DNA from: Linepithema humile
Lineage: Eukaryota > Arthropoda > Insecta > Hymenoptera > Formicidae
DNA: 64,000 nt
Reading direction: 5' to 3'
Assembly: GCF_040581485.1 (NCBI RefSeq)
Contig: NC_090128.1
Location: 1,488,001 to 1,552,000, forward strand
Made by a program: the position numbers and the translations under genes
Shown here: one piece after another, positions 49,800-62,747 of the stretch
Layout: every line of letters starts with the position of its first letter
Numbering within the stretch: the stretch's first letter is position 1
The notes under the pieces: model-generated
What the model was told of the DNA's origin: nothing
Database searches by the model: none
Seen by the model: the letters and a program-made list of their open reading frames with translations, nothing else

Positions 49800-50340
49800 C
49801 ACATCATCACAGCACGAAAGCGAATTCGCAGTTCACGGTGAGGGAAAAGGATAAAGGAGAAAGGTGCGAGACAGAGGGATGGAGGCAAACGCCGATAGAC
49901 GGCGAAGTTTTCCTCGGGCAGGAATTCCATCGCGTGATTCACGAGATTAGGGACTTTCGAAGAAGACCAATGGGACGCGCCGATATATGGCCAATAGTTT
50001 AGTTTCACAGGAACAGCACGTACACGTTTTCACATAAGAACGTGTTCCCGTTACCAGCTAAAGTGGGTGGGATGGATGCCCGAATTCCGGGATTTCGGCC
50101 GATGACTCTCATAGTCGGGCAACTTCGAAGAGAGAACCGAGTTTTCCAGCGCGACGGTCCTCCATGACTGGAGTCGAGCAACCAGCCACCTTCCAAGGGC
50201 CTTCTCCATTGGCCCGTAGATTTCCGCGCCGATTCTCCTCGATTCGCCCGACGGTAAGTTCTCCCATCGCTCACCGAGACGCGTCCCAAATAGGCAGACT
50301 TATTTATCAGCGCTGACTTTAGTGAATAACTTCGCTCGGC
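49800..50340. other. CpG-rich island with a strong splice-donor-like site
   Basis: A GC-rich island in which ACG|GTAAGT occurs with GT at 50254-50255, a near-ideal 5' splice site on the plus strand. Together with a CCAAT core (as ATTGG near 50209) it could mark a first exon. Short frames on both strands are not recognisable, so this stays a candidate only. Confidence 0.22.
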
Positions 50341-53279
50341 AAAGCGGAATCTATGTACATTTAAAGCTGTCAACGTTAACTTATCAATTACGCTAATTAA
50401 TAAGTTAATTCAAATTCAAAGATTCTAATTATTAATTTGTTCGGAAAATTTCATTGTGTTATGTGCAATATTATTATGCATATTTTATATACTATTATAT
50501 AATTCATTATTACATTTGAGCAAGTTTATACTGCATCAACGAAAATTATTTAATCAATATATCACCAGTGAAGTGATTATTTCTGTACACTTCATTGTAC
50601 GAGATAAAAAATACATTATTTAGAAAATTATTCTTTAGTAATTTTTCGTTACTTTTCATATTTTTGTCTACGATGGGAGATTTCCTCTTTGGCAATCGAA
50701 AATTGCGAAGTTTCTTTCGAACATTTTATCACACATGCTATAAATTTCCAAGTATACGGCTATAAGATTAGAGATATAAATTCAATTTCTGACACAACCC
50801 TAGATAGTGCATCATATCTTTTAAGATAAAGGAAAGAAGAAAAAAGCAATACAGAAGCTGATATAAGCAAAAATATAATAGGATTTCTTAAACAATAATA
50901 TGATTAAATCATGCTGAAATCTTTGTATTGCAAATTTTGTGATAAAGTAAACTTCTTCTTAGTCGGTTACTAGTCGATTCTATTTCCTTCTGTCATCGAT
51001 TATTTCTATAATAAATATTAATGCGCTTTGCAATAAGCAAAAAAATTCCGTGTCGCAAAATTACTCATTCAGGCAAAAAGTTATTCTGATTTACAATGAT
51101 ATAAATAATGCACACAAAATAATTGTGCAATTTTTTTAATATCCAAAGCAGATATACTTGGTTTATCAAGAAAAATTAATGCAATATATAAAATTATGTC
51201 CAATGTAAAAATTGCAATTTGCTGAAAAGCAACATTAGCAAAACACACACACACGCTTGGAAAATCCTCGTTTGAAGTTCGACACTCAAAGTGTACGACA
51301 AATATATCGACGAGCGAAAAATCATTTGTGGCATCCAGAGCAGCCGGCCTACGGTTGCTGGATCTACGGTTTCAAAATAGTATTAACTTACAATGAGGGA
51401 GAAATTAGAGGATAGTTTGGCCGATAAAAAAAGTAGCAAAGAAATAAAGAACTGGAATAGGAGCTCGGTTTGTAAACAGAGCGCGTTAAGGCTGGAACGG
51501 CAAATTGGAAGCTCGATTCAGTAGAGTCCTCGGACATTCAAAGACATCGCATAACATACGTGGTATAAAGTTACCAAATACCCTATCGCTTTGAAGCACA
51601 AAATTACGGCAAATTTGCCATGACAACACCGTACAATGTTTCGTCGCTGGCGCGTTTGAAACAATATAATTCAGCAAAAACAAGTTAACAGAATAGTTTA
51701 TAAAGAAAGGTCAGTTACGAGCAATGTATCGATAGGTTCGAGTTAGGTGAGTCTGGCGTCAGACTACTAAAAACTCTCTACGAACTACAGCAAAGAAACT
51801 AGAGAAAAAGAATGGCAAATAATGTAATTTCAAAGTAAGCACAAAGAAGCTTATATCGATGTGTTGATCGTATTTATTTTCCAATGTAAAACTCTTTAGA
51901 AAGTTTAACAAATTTATTTTGTTTCAAATAAATCATCAATATAGATTCTTTTATATCTTCAATTTATACGTAATATCTACTGCAATAAAGTAATCGGATC
52001 ATACAACGGGTATTGTTGTGAAATAAAGTTGACTCTTTAAACTCTCTTATTTCGTTACAATAAAAACACTATTTGCCATCAAGAGCATTTAGTTTTATAC
52101 TGATTGTGAATTCGAATCATACGTATCAAGTTTGCCGCGCATTTCGACATTTTCGTCAGATAGAGTGGTCCAATGACTGACAAAGTATCATACGTATCTA
52201 AAAGGCGATCACGCCCGATTTCCATCAAGCGACTACACATGGCGCACAACACAATTGTTTTTTCAGCAGTCAGGATTTTGCCCGCTTTCCCTCGGATTTT
52301 TGCACGGTTTATCGAACATCAGCGAGGTGGCGAGATTCCAGCTTTTTAACCCTGTCGGCCGAAAATCGATGATTTTTTTTTTTATTTCTTTCATTTATTT
52401 CTTTTAGCATGAAATCAACTATATTCTAAAACTTAGCTGCACGTTTGATCAAATTTATGTTAAAACAGTTTCAACATATAATTTAACAGATAAAATATAC
52501 TCACTATAATAATTATTATTCATTATTTCCTATATTGGTGGCATAAAAGTGTAAAAATATTTATTGTGTACGAGTAATGTTGAATAAAAAATAGCGAGAG
52601 ATCTCGGAAGATTATCGGATGGCTGGTATCAGCGAAAGTGTCGTAAAACCACATAAATTTTGAGTAGCATGCAATAGAGAGTGAACAAGTCTCGGAAATG
52701 CAATTTGTGCTCGAGAATATTTTCGAGTAACACGAACAAACTATGAGCGTACTAGTAGAAAGCGCCTACGACCTACTTCGATCCATCAATATTCTATAAA
52801 TTGAGAAACTTGGCAGCGAGAAAAGACTCATCGATCCATTGCAATTCGGTCGATTTGGAAGCATCTCCGATCTCTGCGTGAAAACCTTCTCGTACTGTGA
52901 AAATATTTTCGAAGCGTTCCATTTGTCGCAACAATCGGCAACATCTCCTTTGAAATAACGACATGACGTATTTCATCTCGTGTGATAAAATCCAAGTTTA
53001 ATATTTCTTTAACTTTGTTCCGTCTATCTTGTACTAAAAATATATTAAACGATAATCTTACATTATTTTAGACTCTCCCTAATATATTTCTACACAAGAT
53101 ATTTATAAAAATATTAAATTGTATTATTTTTTGCATTTTAAACGTAGCAATTTTTATTAAAAGTGAATATTCGCAGTTAAGAACAATACTTGTTGGCTAA
53201 CGAAACTAAAACTTCAATCCCTTATTTCTCGGACTTATGAAAATTTTATATATCTCATGAATAATCAATCGAATCGCAC
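50341..53279. other. Non-coding DNA
   Basis: A/T-rich, with an (AC)6 tract at 51243 and mixed patches at 51290-51680 and 52130-52370. Nothing recognisable. Confidence 0.6.
51243..51254. repeat. (AC)6 microsatellite
   Basis: Six AC units in A/T-rich non-coding DNA. Confidence 0.85.
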
Positions 53280-53660
53280 AGCAACTGTCGTGTGAAGCGA
53301 TTGTCGTGCACGTGGACTGAAAGCTGCAGCAGCGATCACAGTCCGCGGCGCCAAGTTTCGCGGACAGAAGCCGGATACAATTCCCATCCTCACCCGGACA
53401 ATGTAACGCGACGATATCGCGGTGTCTATATTCTCGGTATTACTAGATAGGCGGATTTACATGACCAAAGGATGCCGGAGAGAGAGACTGTTATTGCCGG
53501 TTGCAGTTCTCCATCGTAGTTTAGCAATTGCGATGTTCGCCAAGCGTGCAATACTGTACGACGCACCTCGGTTTCCTTCCGTTATTGCGTCGCCCGTGTA
53601 ACGCCCGTGTTGCGATATCACCGTGAGATGGACATTTTTGCGTGCAGCGAAGAACAGATT
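53280..53660. other. CpG-rich island, no recognised exon
   Basis: A GC-rich block between A/T-rich flanks with no long frame. It holds a short direct repeat, CGCCCGTGT and CGCCCGTGT, about 12 bases apart near 53591-53613. Function unknown. Confidence 0.25.
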
Positions 53661-54064
53661 GTTACATGTCGATGCGAAATAAGAAACAAAGAAAGACGTA
53701 AAACATGCTCATACAACATGCGAACTTTTATCCTTTCAGATCTAATCAACCCATCGCAATAGACATATCTTTAGTTCATTAGCGTTATGGAAATATATTT
53801 CGCACTAATAAGTAAGAATTTATCATCTTTTTATTCTATTTGTAAAAAAGAGAACAAGAACCAGATCTGTAATAAAAATTAGATCTGTAATAAATTAGAA
53901 AAATAACAATTTATGCAAGTAATAAGAAAACAGCACACTGCAAGGAACAATTAAAATAAAAAACCAATACTTTTGACAAATAAATTGTTGAGTTAATACA
54001 TTCTGCATATAAAATAATTTACTTTAAATTGAATCATTTGACATTATTTCTAATTTTTAAATAA

Positions 54065-54110
54065 AATAAATTTGTTAAATTGTTAAATAAATTGTTAAAT
54101 AAATAAATTT
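54065..54110. repeat. A/T-rich tandem repeat (TTGTTAAATAAA type)
   Basis: TTGTTAAAT recurs three times with one or two AAA inserts between. Low-complexity DNA. Confidence 0.75.
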
Positions 54111-54578
54111 TTCTTATAAACAGCCATTTAAGTCTGAAAGAGATTGAACATTTTTGCAATGGTGAACAGCAATAAGAATCTGCTCGAACAATTGTCTCGC
54201 GAGTTTTACGGGTATAAAGTCTTGTTGATTATAAGCGAACAAGCAACATAGCGGTTACATTGTCATATTTTTCCAGAGTTTTTAAACGCGCACGCTGCTA
54301 TGAGTTTTCAATTTATGGAAATACGATGCGAAAGAAACCTAATACTATTATGGCCACTTACTGGGCACAATTGCTACCGAATTGCTATAAATGGAATTTC
54401 TTGCATTATTTTGTTATTTATGTAACGCAATAAAAATAGCTGTTTATATATAATAAAAATCAAGAATAAAATAATATCCGATTTCACAAATTCTCTTCCT
54501 TCTTTTACATCTTTATGTAATAGTTTGTGATTTTATTGACCAGAAATGATAAATTTAAAATATCTGAAAACATTCATA

Positions 54579-54600
54579 CTCTCTCTCTCTTCTTCTCTCT
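54579..54600. repeat. (CT)n tract
   Basis: Six CT units followed by TCTTCTCTCT. A pyrimidine-rich simple repeat with no exon start that I can recognise after it. Confidence 0.9.
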
Positions 54601-57600
54601 TTCTTACTTTTATTTACGTATGATTGCATATATAATTTCTATTATTATCGAAAAGATAAAATTTAAAATATAAGCATAATAAGATGCATAAAATTGTGCA
54701 TTCAATTTTATTGGTCATAATAGTTTTACTGGTCATAATGAACATCTCACTTTTCCTCTATTAATGTGACAATTATTAATTTTTATGTAGTTAATGGAAG
54801 AAAAAGTAGTGCGCCGTAAAAATTATTATCATCACTTTTTAAAGCACGTATAGCTCTAAAACGTTAAAAACCATCTCTCGATGAGATATAGTGGGTACTG
54901 TTTCATCGTTCAATCGAGAGGCAATGTTGAGTCATTCATTGAAGCGTTTCACGTCTATATAGTTGATAGAATATATAACAATTGTATACTTCACGCGTTT
55001 CAAAGGCTCATAAAAACTGTACGTTCAAAAGAAATCGTAACGCTCATACATAGCGTCGACTTTTTAATGTTATTTTATTGCAAACTTTCAACAAAATTAC
55101 ATTTTAATGTACATTTTATTCTTCTAAACTGCAATGTTTTTGTTTTATATATTACAAATTTAAAACATCAAATATGCACAACCCAAAAGCACATTTTTAA
55201 TTAAAAAAAATTTTAATACGAATAAGTAAACTTGCATCTGTTCGTCATTTTGCTAATGTAACATAATGCACATGATAAAACCAATATATTAAACTCAAAT
55301 GAAAGCATATTATATTTTTCACCAGTCTATGCAATTTATATTTCACTTGTCGTGATAAATTAAAGCATCAATTAACGTTGCTGATTCAAATGAGAGATTG
55401 TATTCGCTCATTTACCATGCAAAATCATCTGGGATCGAAACAATTGTTTTCAATTAATTATTATTATTATCGCATAATTGCGAATATAGTGAAATAAAGA
55501 GTGAGCATAAAGTGCGACACATTTACACACGTAATGACTCCCCCCCATTAAAAACTTCATACGAATTATTCATCCACCACGCTCAAACAGCCTGCTAGGT
55601 GTACTAGAAATTCTTGCAGCCTTCCGCTAGAATTTGTTTAATTTGGAATTTTCGCAGCGCAAGCAACGTCCTATATACTTTTATTTTGTCGATTTTATTT
55701 GTTTCCCAGCAAAGATAATAATAGTTAACGTATAAAATTTTTTTTTAAAAAGTTACCAAAAAATTAAAAATTTTTAAGCAATTTTAAATATTATACACTA
55801 TTAAAATATTATATTATTAAAATTCAGAATATTATTAAAATACTATTCCCCAAATATTCATTTCAGTGAGATATAAAATATACAAAACAGTTTTTTTAAA
55901 CAAATTTTCTATGTTTATGAGATCAAAACTTTCACTTTTCGTTTATTTTGTACACGAAACATCATGTGCGCATAAATGAAACGTATGGAAATTTATTTTG
56001 GAAACGAAGTAAGCTTGACCTCTTTAAAGCCCATCTATGCCACGTAAACCCTACCGTAATCCGATACACATGATTGTAAGATTACTCAGTCAGAGGCTCT
56101 TACGCGCAAGGAATACGTAAGCGGTTTACCTTACTAGCATGCCGAGACTCATGCTGTAATGCTGCCTGCACTATTCTTAAAGTGATAAATCGGTTAATAC
56201 ACTGCAGCAGTGAATTTCGTGATATGACGTTTCACATATTGTTCGTTCCATTAACTCGCCAGCATAATCGTAAAAAAATAATTTACAGTAAAAATTAATC
56301 GAATAACTCGTATAAAAAGACAATATTTAACACAAGTGCTTTTAACAGAATAATACCGTACCTTGCATTGATCGATTCGTTATAAACGATAATACGCGTA
56401 TATCGCGAAATACGAGATATGCGCCGGAGAAAAATGCTTCTCTTCGCGAGCTGCCACAGCAAAACAAAATTGCTACGTACTTAAAATTACGTTTGCGGCC
56501 ATTACTCGCGGAATAAACATTTACGCTTAAAATAAAATTTTTTTACGACTAACATGGGAAAGGAAGAATTAAAATGATTAATGAGTCGGGTATTGCAGCA
56601 ATTCGACTCGAAGTGCGCGTTAATTTCATTTATCAAATTATTTCCACGTTATTCTTCATCTATATGAAATAATTATAATGACGTTATAAGATTCCTAAAT
56701 ATTACATATTAGAAACAATCATAGATGATTCGAAAGCAATTGGTATAAAATAAGATTTCATTGTTATCAGATACTGAAATTTTCGTCTTATTCTTAAGCG
56801 TACGCAACATTTATGAGCAAAATTCAGAGGCGGCAAAGTCCACCTGTCTTTAATTAAAATGAGAGACATTAAACGCACAACGTGTGCAAGACGGTTAAGT
56901 GAAGGTCTGGAGCAGCAATTTTAATTTGCACTCGTGTAAGCGCAAAGAAAACTGGCCGAAAAATAAAGGAGCAGTTGAGAAGGGGGATCTCAGCTGTTCT
57001 TGCGCTGCTTCATCGTGTATGCACTAGAAACTGAATAGTTCGTTATGCGTAATACACACTCCTTGTTGCGGCGTGCTGCTTTTTACGCGCCGTAAAAAGG
57101 GGTATAAACAGCTAAAGATGTTTCTACTTTCCTAGCTCCAGTTGCATATGTACGGCATAAGAATGCTATCTTCAGGAGGCAATGTTCAAACCAGAGAAAG
57201 AAAATAAATCTTTTTCTGGAATACGAAAACATTTTGTTTTTTTACTGTTCATTTTATTTATTGATTTATTATATCCCTTATTTTCAAGTCGGATAATAAG
57301 ATTTAATAGTAACGAGATAGCGTTATACATTGCTATCATTATATTTTCAATACATGAATCACGTTATACGATATTATGAGACTTGCATAAAATTGTTGAA
57401 AATTGATAGAAATATAATTATCATTGTTCTATTTAAACAAAAAAAAAAATATATATTTTAATCGCACAATAAATATTATATTTTTAATAACATAAATTCC
57501 GGAAAAATTGGTTTTAATCATTAACTTCATTGATCTTTGAAAATTTCTCAATACTGTGCTCGCATAACATCACTTTGTGGACGTATCGCAACTGGAAAAA

Positions 57601-58665
57601 GGAGGAAACTACTTTACAACATGTCGAACCCTCGTGAATCTCGTATTTATTTCGCGGAAGTTTGCACGCAGCAACGTCACTTCCCTTACCCGTTCTCGTC
57701 CCGGAATCCTTTTTACGCTCAAAGTTTTTCTTGCTTGGCACGGTATGCGATACGATCGGAATAAGAAAGAGGTCTAGTAAAAACCGTCGAACGTTTTATA
57801 ACTCGCTGCAAGACAAACGATATAGTCACGGTGTACAGCGTGCACAGTTATCGACACGCGAAGAAATATGGAAAACTGCTTTAGAAAAACGTATTGATCC
57901 TCCTATCATAATAAACGCTAGTCATTTTTGTATTTCATGATAAATTATAGATTGAAATGTCTATCTTTATACCTAATATATTCCGTTGCCATATTTTCAA
58001 ATGCTAAATGTATTCTAATTTGCTACACTTCAAAGTGCGTAGATAGGATCATCACTATTGTATTTCGCTAAAAAATTCCTCGTGTTTTTATTATTTAAAA
58101 GCTCATTAAACTTGATTTATGATTTAATAATACGCATCCTCGTTAACGAGTAAAAAAAAAAGTAAAATATTGTTGTAAAATTCAAGGCTTCTTTAAAACG
58201 CTCATTTTGCTTCTAACTCCGCTGGATTACACTGCACGCTGATCGTATGCTACCTGCTGTATCTTTACAAGCCATTTTCCGACGTAAATAACTATAAGTC
58301 GACGAATATAGATAGATAAGTGTGCCATAAGCAAAACTGGATTTCGCGTGCGCTTGCAATTTCTCTCTTTCCTGCCTTTTGATGCATCGCTGCAAAAAAA
58401 TCAGGCATAACCGCACAAGCGTAACGCCACTTTACGGTTGAGTATTAAATATTTATGGCATGTCGGAATACGGACTTATAGGAAAAATATAGTTATTGGC
58501 AGAGGTGGAAAGTTTACAACGAGATAATTCCGCAAAGCGGCTTATATGGTAATACTTTAACTCAGCGAGAGGAGAACGTTCTAATTATTCAATTTTTGCC
58601 ATGCACACCTAGTTTGCGTAAACTTATTAACTTGCAGTAATCTAATTATAAAGTGTAAACTCTAA

Positions 58666-58688
58666 AGAGAGAGAGAGAGAGAGAGAGA
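58666..58688. repeat. (AG)n microsatellite
   Basis: An uninterrupted AG run of 11-12 units set in A/T-rich DNA. In insects such GA tracts can bind GAGA-type factors, but there is no promoter context here. Confidence 0.95.
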
Positions 58689-60689
58689 AAAGTAAATTTT
58701 TAACTAAATTTTCAAATTTTATTTCAACGTTTACTTTTATTCTAATTGTAATGCAATTTAAAAATTAATTTTCTCTCTGTAAATATTTAATATAAAAATT
58801 TTTCATTAAAAAGTAGTGTTTCCGGATACAGAAACTCGTACACATGAAACACCTTTCAACATTGTAAATGTTTAGCATACTCCGACAAGAAGCTCGTATT
58901 TAATTAAGAACGTAAATTGAAATACCACGAATGTACGTTCGTTTTTCATTGCGCTTTCGAGAATAGAATCAGCGTAACGTTCGCAATACATTTCGACGCC
59001 AGTTCTTTTCACAAAAGCGCGGCGCACTTTAAGGATGCTCGTTTGTCTCTTGCAAAGTACTGAAGCTGCTCTTTGTATTTCGTTTGCATAGACGCGGAAG
59101 CAAAACGACACAGAAGGACGCGGAGGAGTCTACGTCATTATTTATATCGCCGGCGCACTAGGAATCTGGAGGACTGAACAAATACACAAGCGATATACCC
59201 CCACTGGCTAAGACCCAATGGACATGCATGCCAATTTCATAATGCGTATTATTCGTGGAACCGCGCACTGGCATGTGTTACTACAAATGCTCAGGACAAT
59301 ACAAATGTCTAGCCACAAAAGAAAGAAGGTCTCTAAATTGTATGACGGCGACGGCAATATATTAACGAATTTATCCAGCTAGACAGACATAATATTTCTT
59401 TATACCGGCATAATATCTTTTTCAACAATCTATCATAGTTAAAATAGTGCTGCTGAAATTTTTATTACGGTTTTCTTTTAAATCGACTCTTTTTACAATG
59501 AATAAAAATAAATGAACGTTAAATTCTTCGTTTCTTAAATTCTTAAATTAATTCGAAAAAAAAATTAATAAAATTACATTGACAATATTTTAAATAATGC
59601 CTTAAATGATTACTAATATTTTCCAATTTTTGAGTGAAATTTTATAATCTGTTCATCACGTAAGAGTTTTAAGCTAGAAACTTACGCGTCTCACTTGACT
59701 TTTATAACGATTTCTAAAGAATACTATTGAGCAAACAGAAAAGACAAGTTTGTCCATTACGAGAACTACAGAATGTGAAATTGTGAATGGCTTTCAGTGG
59801 ACTAACACCCCGCAGTGGCTAGATATCGCTTACTTTGAATCTCTAGTAGTGTACTCCGAGAAAGGCTCCTCATGAAAAGATGTCCTGGCTTTTATCTCCT
59901 CGAAGGCAAGCGTAAACAACCGAACAACCATCATAGCGTGTATCTGCATCGTCCGCATTATGTATCGAATGTACATAGCTACATGCTTACATTGTATACG
60001 CGCCTTAAGCAGTATACTGGCGAGTATACGGACGTGGTAGCAGTCGGGCTGTATCAACACGAAAATCCGAGCGTTCTGTCGATATTTGCTAATACTTCGC
60101 ACGACCGCTTTGTCAGCATCCACTGACATATATATGCATAATAATTGTTATAATATTATGCTCAGAGTAATCTAAAAAATTCTAATAAGATTAACTATAC
60201 GAGCAGCTGATCTACAAATTGTTTCGCTTTTGTAAAATTCCTTGTTGCGAAATAGTGCAAGAAGTAATTTCCATTTCAGCAAATTAATATTGTGTACGGA
60301 ATTCTGCAAAGCTAAAATAGATTAAGAGAATTTTAATACGGATGTATCGTATTGTTATTTAAAGGAACCAAATATGAAACGTGATGTACAACATAAAATA
60401 ATTTCATTTAAAAAATGGCGAGAGAAGAAATAATCGCAAAATATAACGTTATTTTTAATACATTTTTGAGCATGTTTTTTTAAGTATACATACAAAACCC
60501 TCCATCAACGCGCTCTTAGAAATATTTAACTTACCGCGTTAGCCGCAGGAAAATCAAAACCAAACCCATTTATAAAGTCAGTTGTTCAACAATTCAACGC
60601 ATAGTTAATAGCAGGAATTTTAATCAAGCCAACAACATGCGGTGATGCTCCGTGCAATTACATAACTATGGAATGAAATGAAAGCGCAT

Positions 60690-61040
60690 TCGTTACAGGT
60701 ACATTCGGTCTTCGCATTTCATATACCACGCACCGCGACCAAATTTCCGTCTCGTAATTTCGGTGCGTGATGCGCACCGTATTGCAAATTGCCCCGCGTC
60801 GTCGTCGGATCTGCGTTTCGAATAATCGACGATAATGCTTTTCGTTCGTTTGACGGAGTTGTACGCGCTCCAGCGCAACGCACGGGTTCCAAATTGCCCT
60901 TGCCGCATAATGCGCTTATCACCGAGAAATTGATCGAATCAAAATGCAAATTCAATGAATTATTCAGTAACGTCGACAACGATTCGTCGTATAAATATAT
61001 ACGGCAAATCATCGCGGACGAACCGCGGCTTGCAAACCGG
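60690..61040. other. CpG-rich patch, no recognised exon
   Basis: A moderately GC-rich patch with open frames of up to 99 codons on both strands. Overlapping open frames on both strands suggest composition rather than coding. Confidence 0.2.
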
Positions 61041-62724
61041 CGAACATTTTCACGGAAAACTAATTACGTCGCACTACATCAATTGTAATAATTGTTTTAT
61101 CCACATAATGACCACAGGTGACAAATGCGACTTTATTTCATAAGTAAAATATTATTCGTTTTTTGGCTTAAATTTAACGTAAAAAACTATAACCATTAAA
61201 TAAAATAAATAGTACTCGTCTTTCCATGCAAAAATGATTTTAAGTTTAAAAGAAAATTGAGTATTTCTGCTTCGGATAATTTTTAAAGTACATTAATATC
61301 AAGGGAGCTGAATTGTCAATGAAGCACTGTTAACAGTATTCCTACTTAATAACCATCATCGTCTAAATAAAATAGTAAAACAGTTATAAATCAATAATGA
61401 CTGTTTCCACTTGTTAAACATACAATCGCGATTTATCAATTCCTGCGTTAGCATCATTATATCATTATAATGTAAATTCATAAAAAATTATCACAACTTC
61501 AAAGAAATTTTAATTTTTTTATAATTGTACATTACAAGGAAAATCTCACAATCAAATAAAATATCTCAATATAGCTACAAATAGCAAAATTATATTTTGC
61601 AAATTTTCATGCGCCTGTCTCCTCATATTCTATACCTACACAAGAGAGCTTTAAATCACCAAACAACCTCAAGAAGCGTACTGAAATCGTCTTTCCACTG
61701 CTATTTTTCTCTCTATTGTGCCCACGCCGAATGTCCATTTGCCAGCGAGCTTTCATATGTCCTTTTACGGTTATTTCGAAATGTCGCCGAGCTAACTCGT
61801 GATTTACGGCGTACATTTCGCCTGTATAATCCCGCATAATCTAGCCGGATACGTGCAAACGTCAACCAAATTCGCTCTCCCTGACGACACGGTCGAATTA
61901 TTACTATCTTCGCGCCTCGCGAGTCAAAATTAATTAAGCATATAATGCACGTTGCCGCGTAGTAGATGAGCGCGAGAACCGCGTGTCCGTCCAGCGAACG
62001 GTGAAGTCGCAAATTACTTAGGAGTACAACGAAACTGCTTGACATGTGATAAGCACAGTGTTATGAATAATTGAATGTTCACAAATATCACAGAGCTAAA
62101 CTATTAGAAAAATATAATATTTAAATTTATTTTTAAAATTTAACAGATATTAAACATACACTGTCCAAAACAAAATGTAAGAGCGCAAATTGTACCTAAT
62201 AGAAATTATTAAAAAAGACGTGAAGCAAACAATTTATTGAATAAAAATTTTTTTAGTTATTAATTTTATAGAAACGTGTTAACGTGTCACAAAAATTTTT
62301 TTAATTGTGCACGTAAAATCGAAAACTATTAGGTCGCAAATTTATTGCATAATAAAATTATAATTTTATTATTATATTTCTTTTTTCATAATATTAATAA
62401 TAACTTATATAATAATGCAATTTATCGCCAATTTCCGAATCACCGAATCTCGTAAATTATAATTTTTACATGGATAATAATATTCACTTTTAATTACTAC
62501 AAAATGTACAAGTACAGTAATAATGTTCCAGGAAATATCGAGGAAACTTTAGCGTATTTCGAGTTAACGCTTTACATCCGAGTTAAATTGATTATAACAT
62601 TAACCTAATGCTACGGAATGGATCAATACTCCCAGAAAACAAGTACATAGTTAAATTATACAAGCCTCCACCAAGTTCGTACTCGAGTTGCCCGTCTTTC
62701 GATGTATGCATACTGCCGCGGTAG

Positions 62725-62747
62725 TATCTTTTATCTTTTATCTTTCG
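62725..62747. repeat. Three-copy TATCTTT tandem repeat
   Basis: ATCTTTT occurs two to three times in a row, directly before a CpG-containing stretch. Short slippage repeat. Confidence 0.75.

Noticed and set aside
54881..55204. Open frame of about 107 codons on the plus strand
   Set aside because: No recognisable motif; hydrophobic bias is expected from T-rich DNA.
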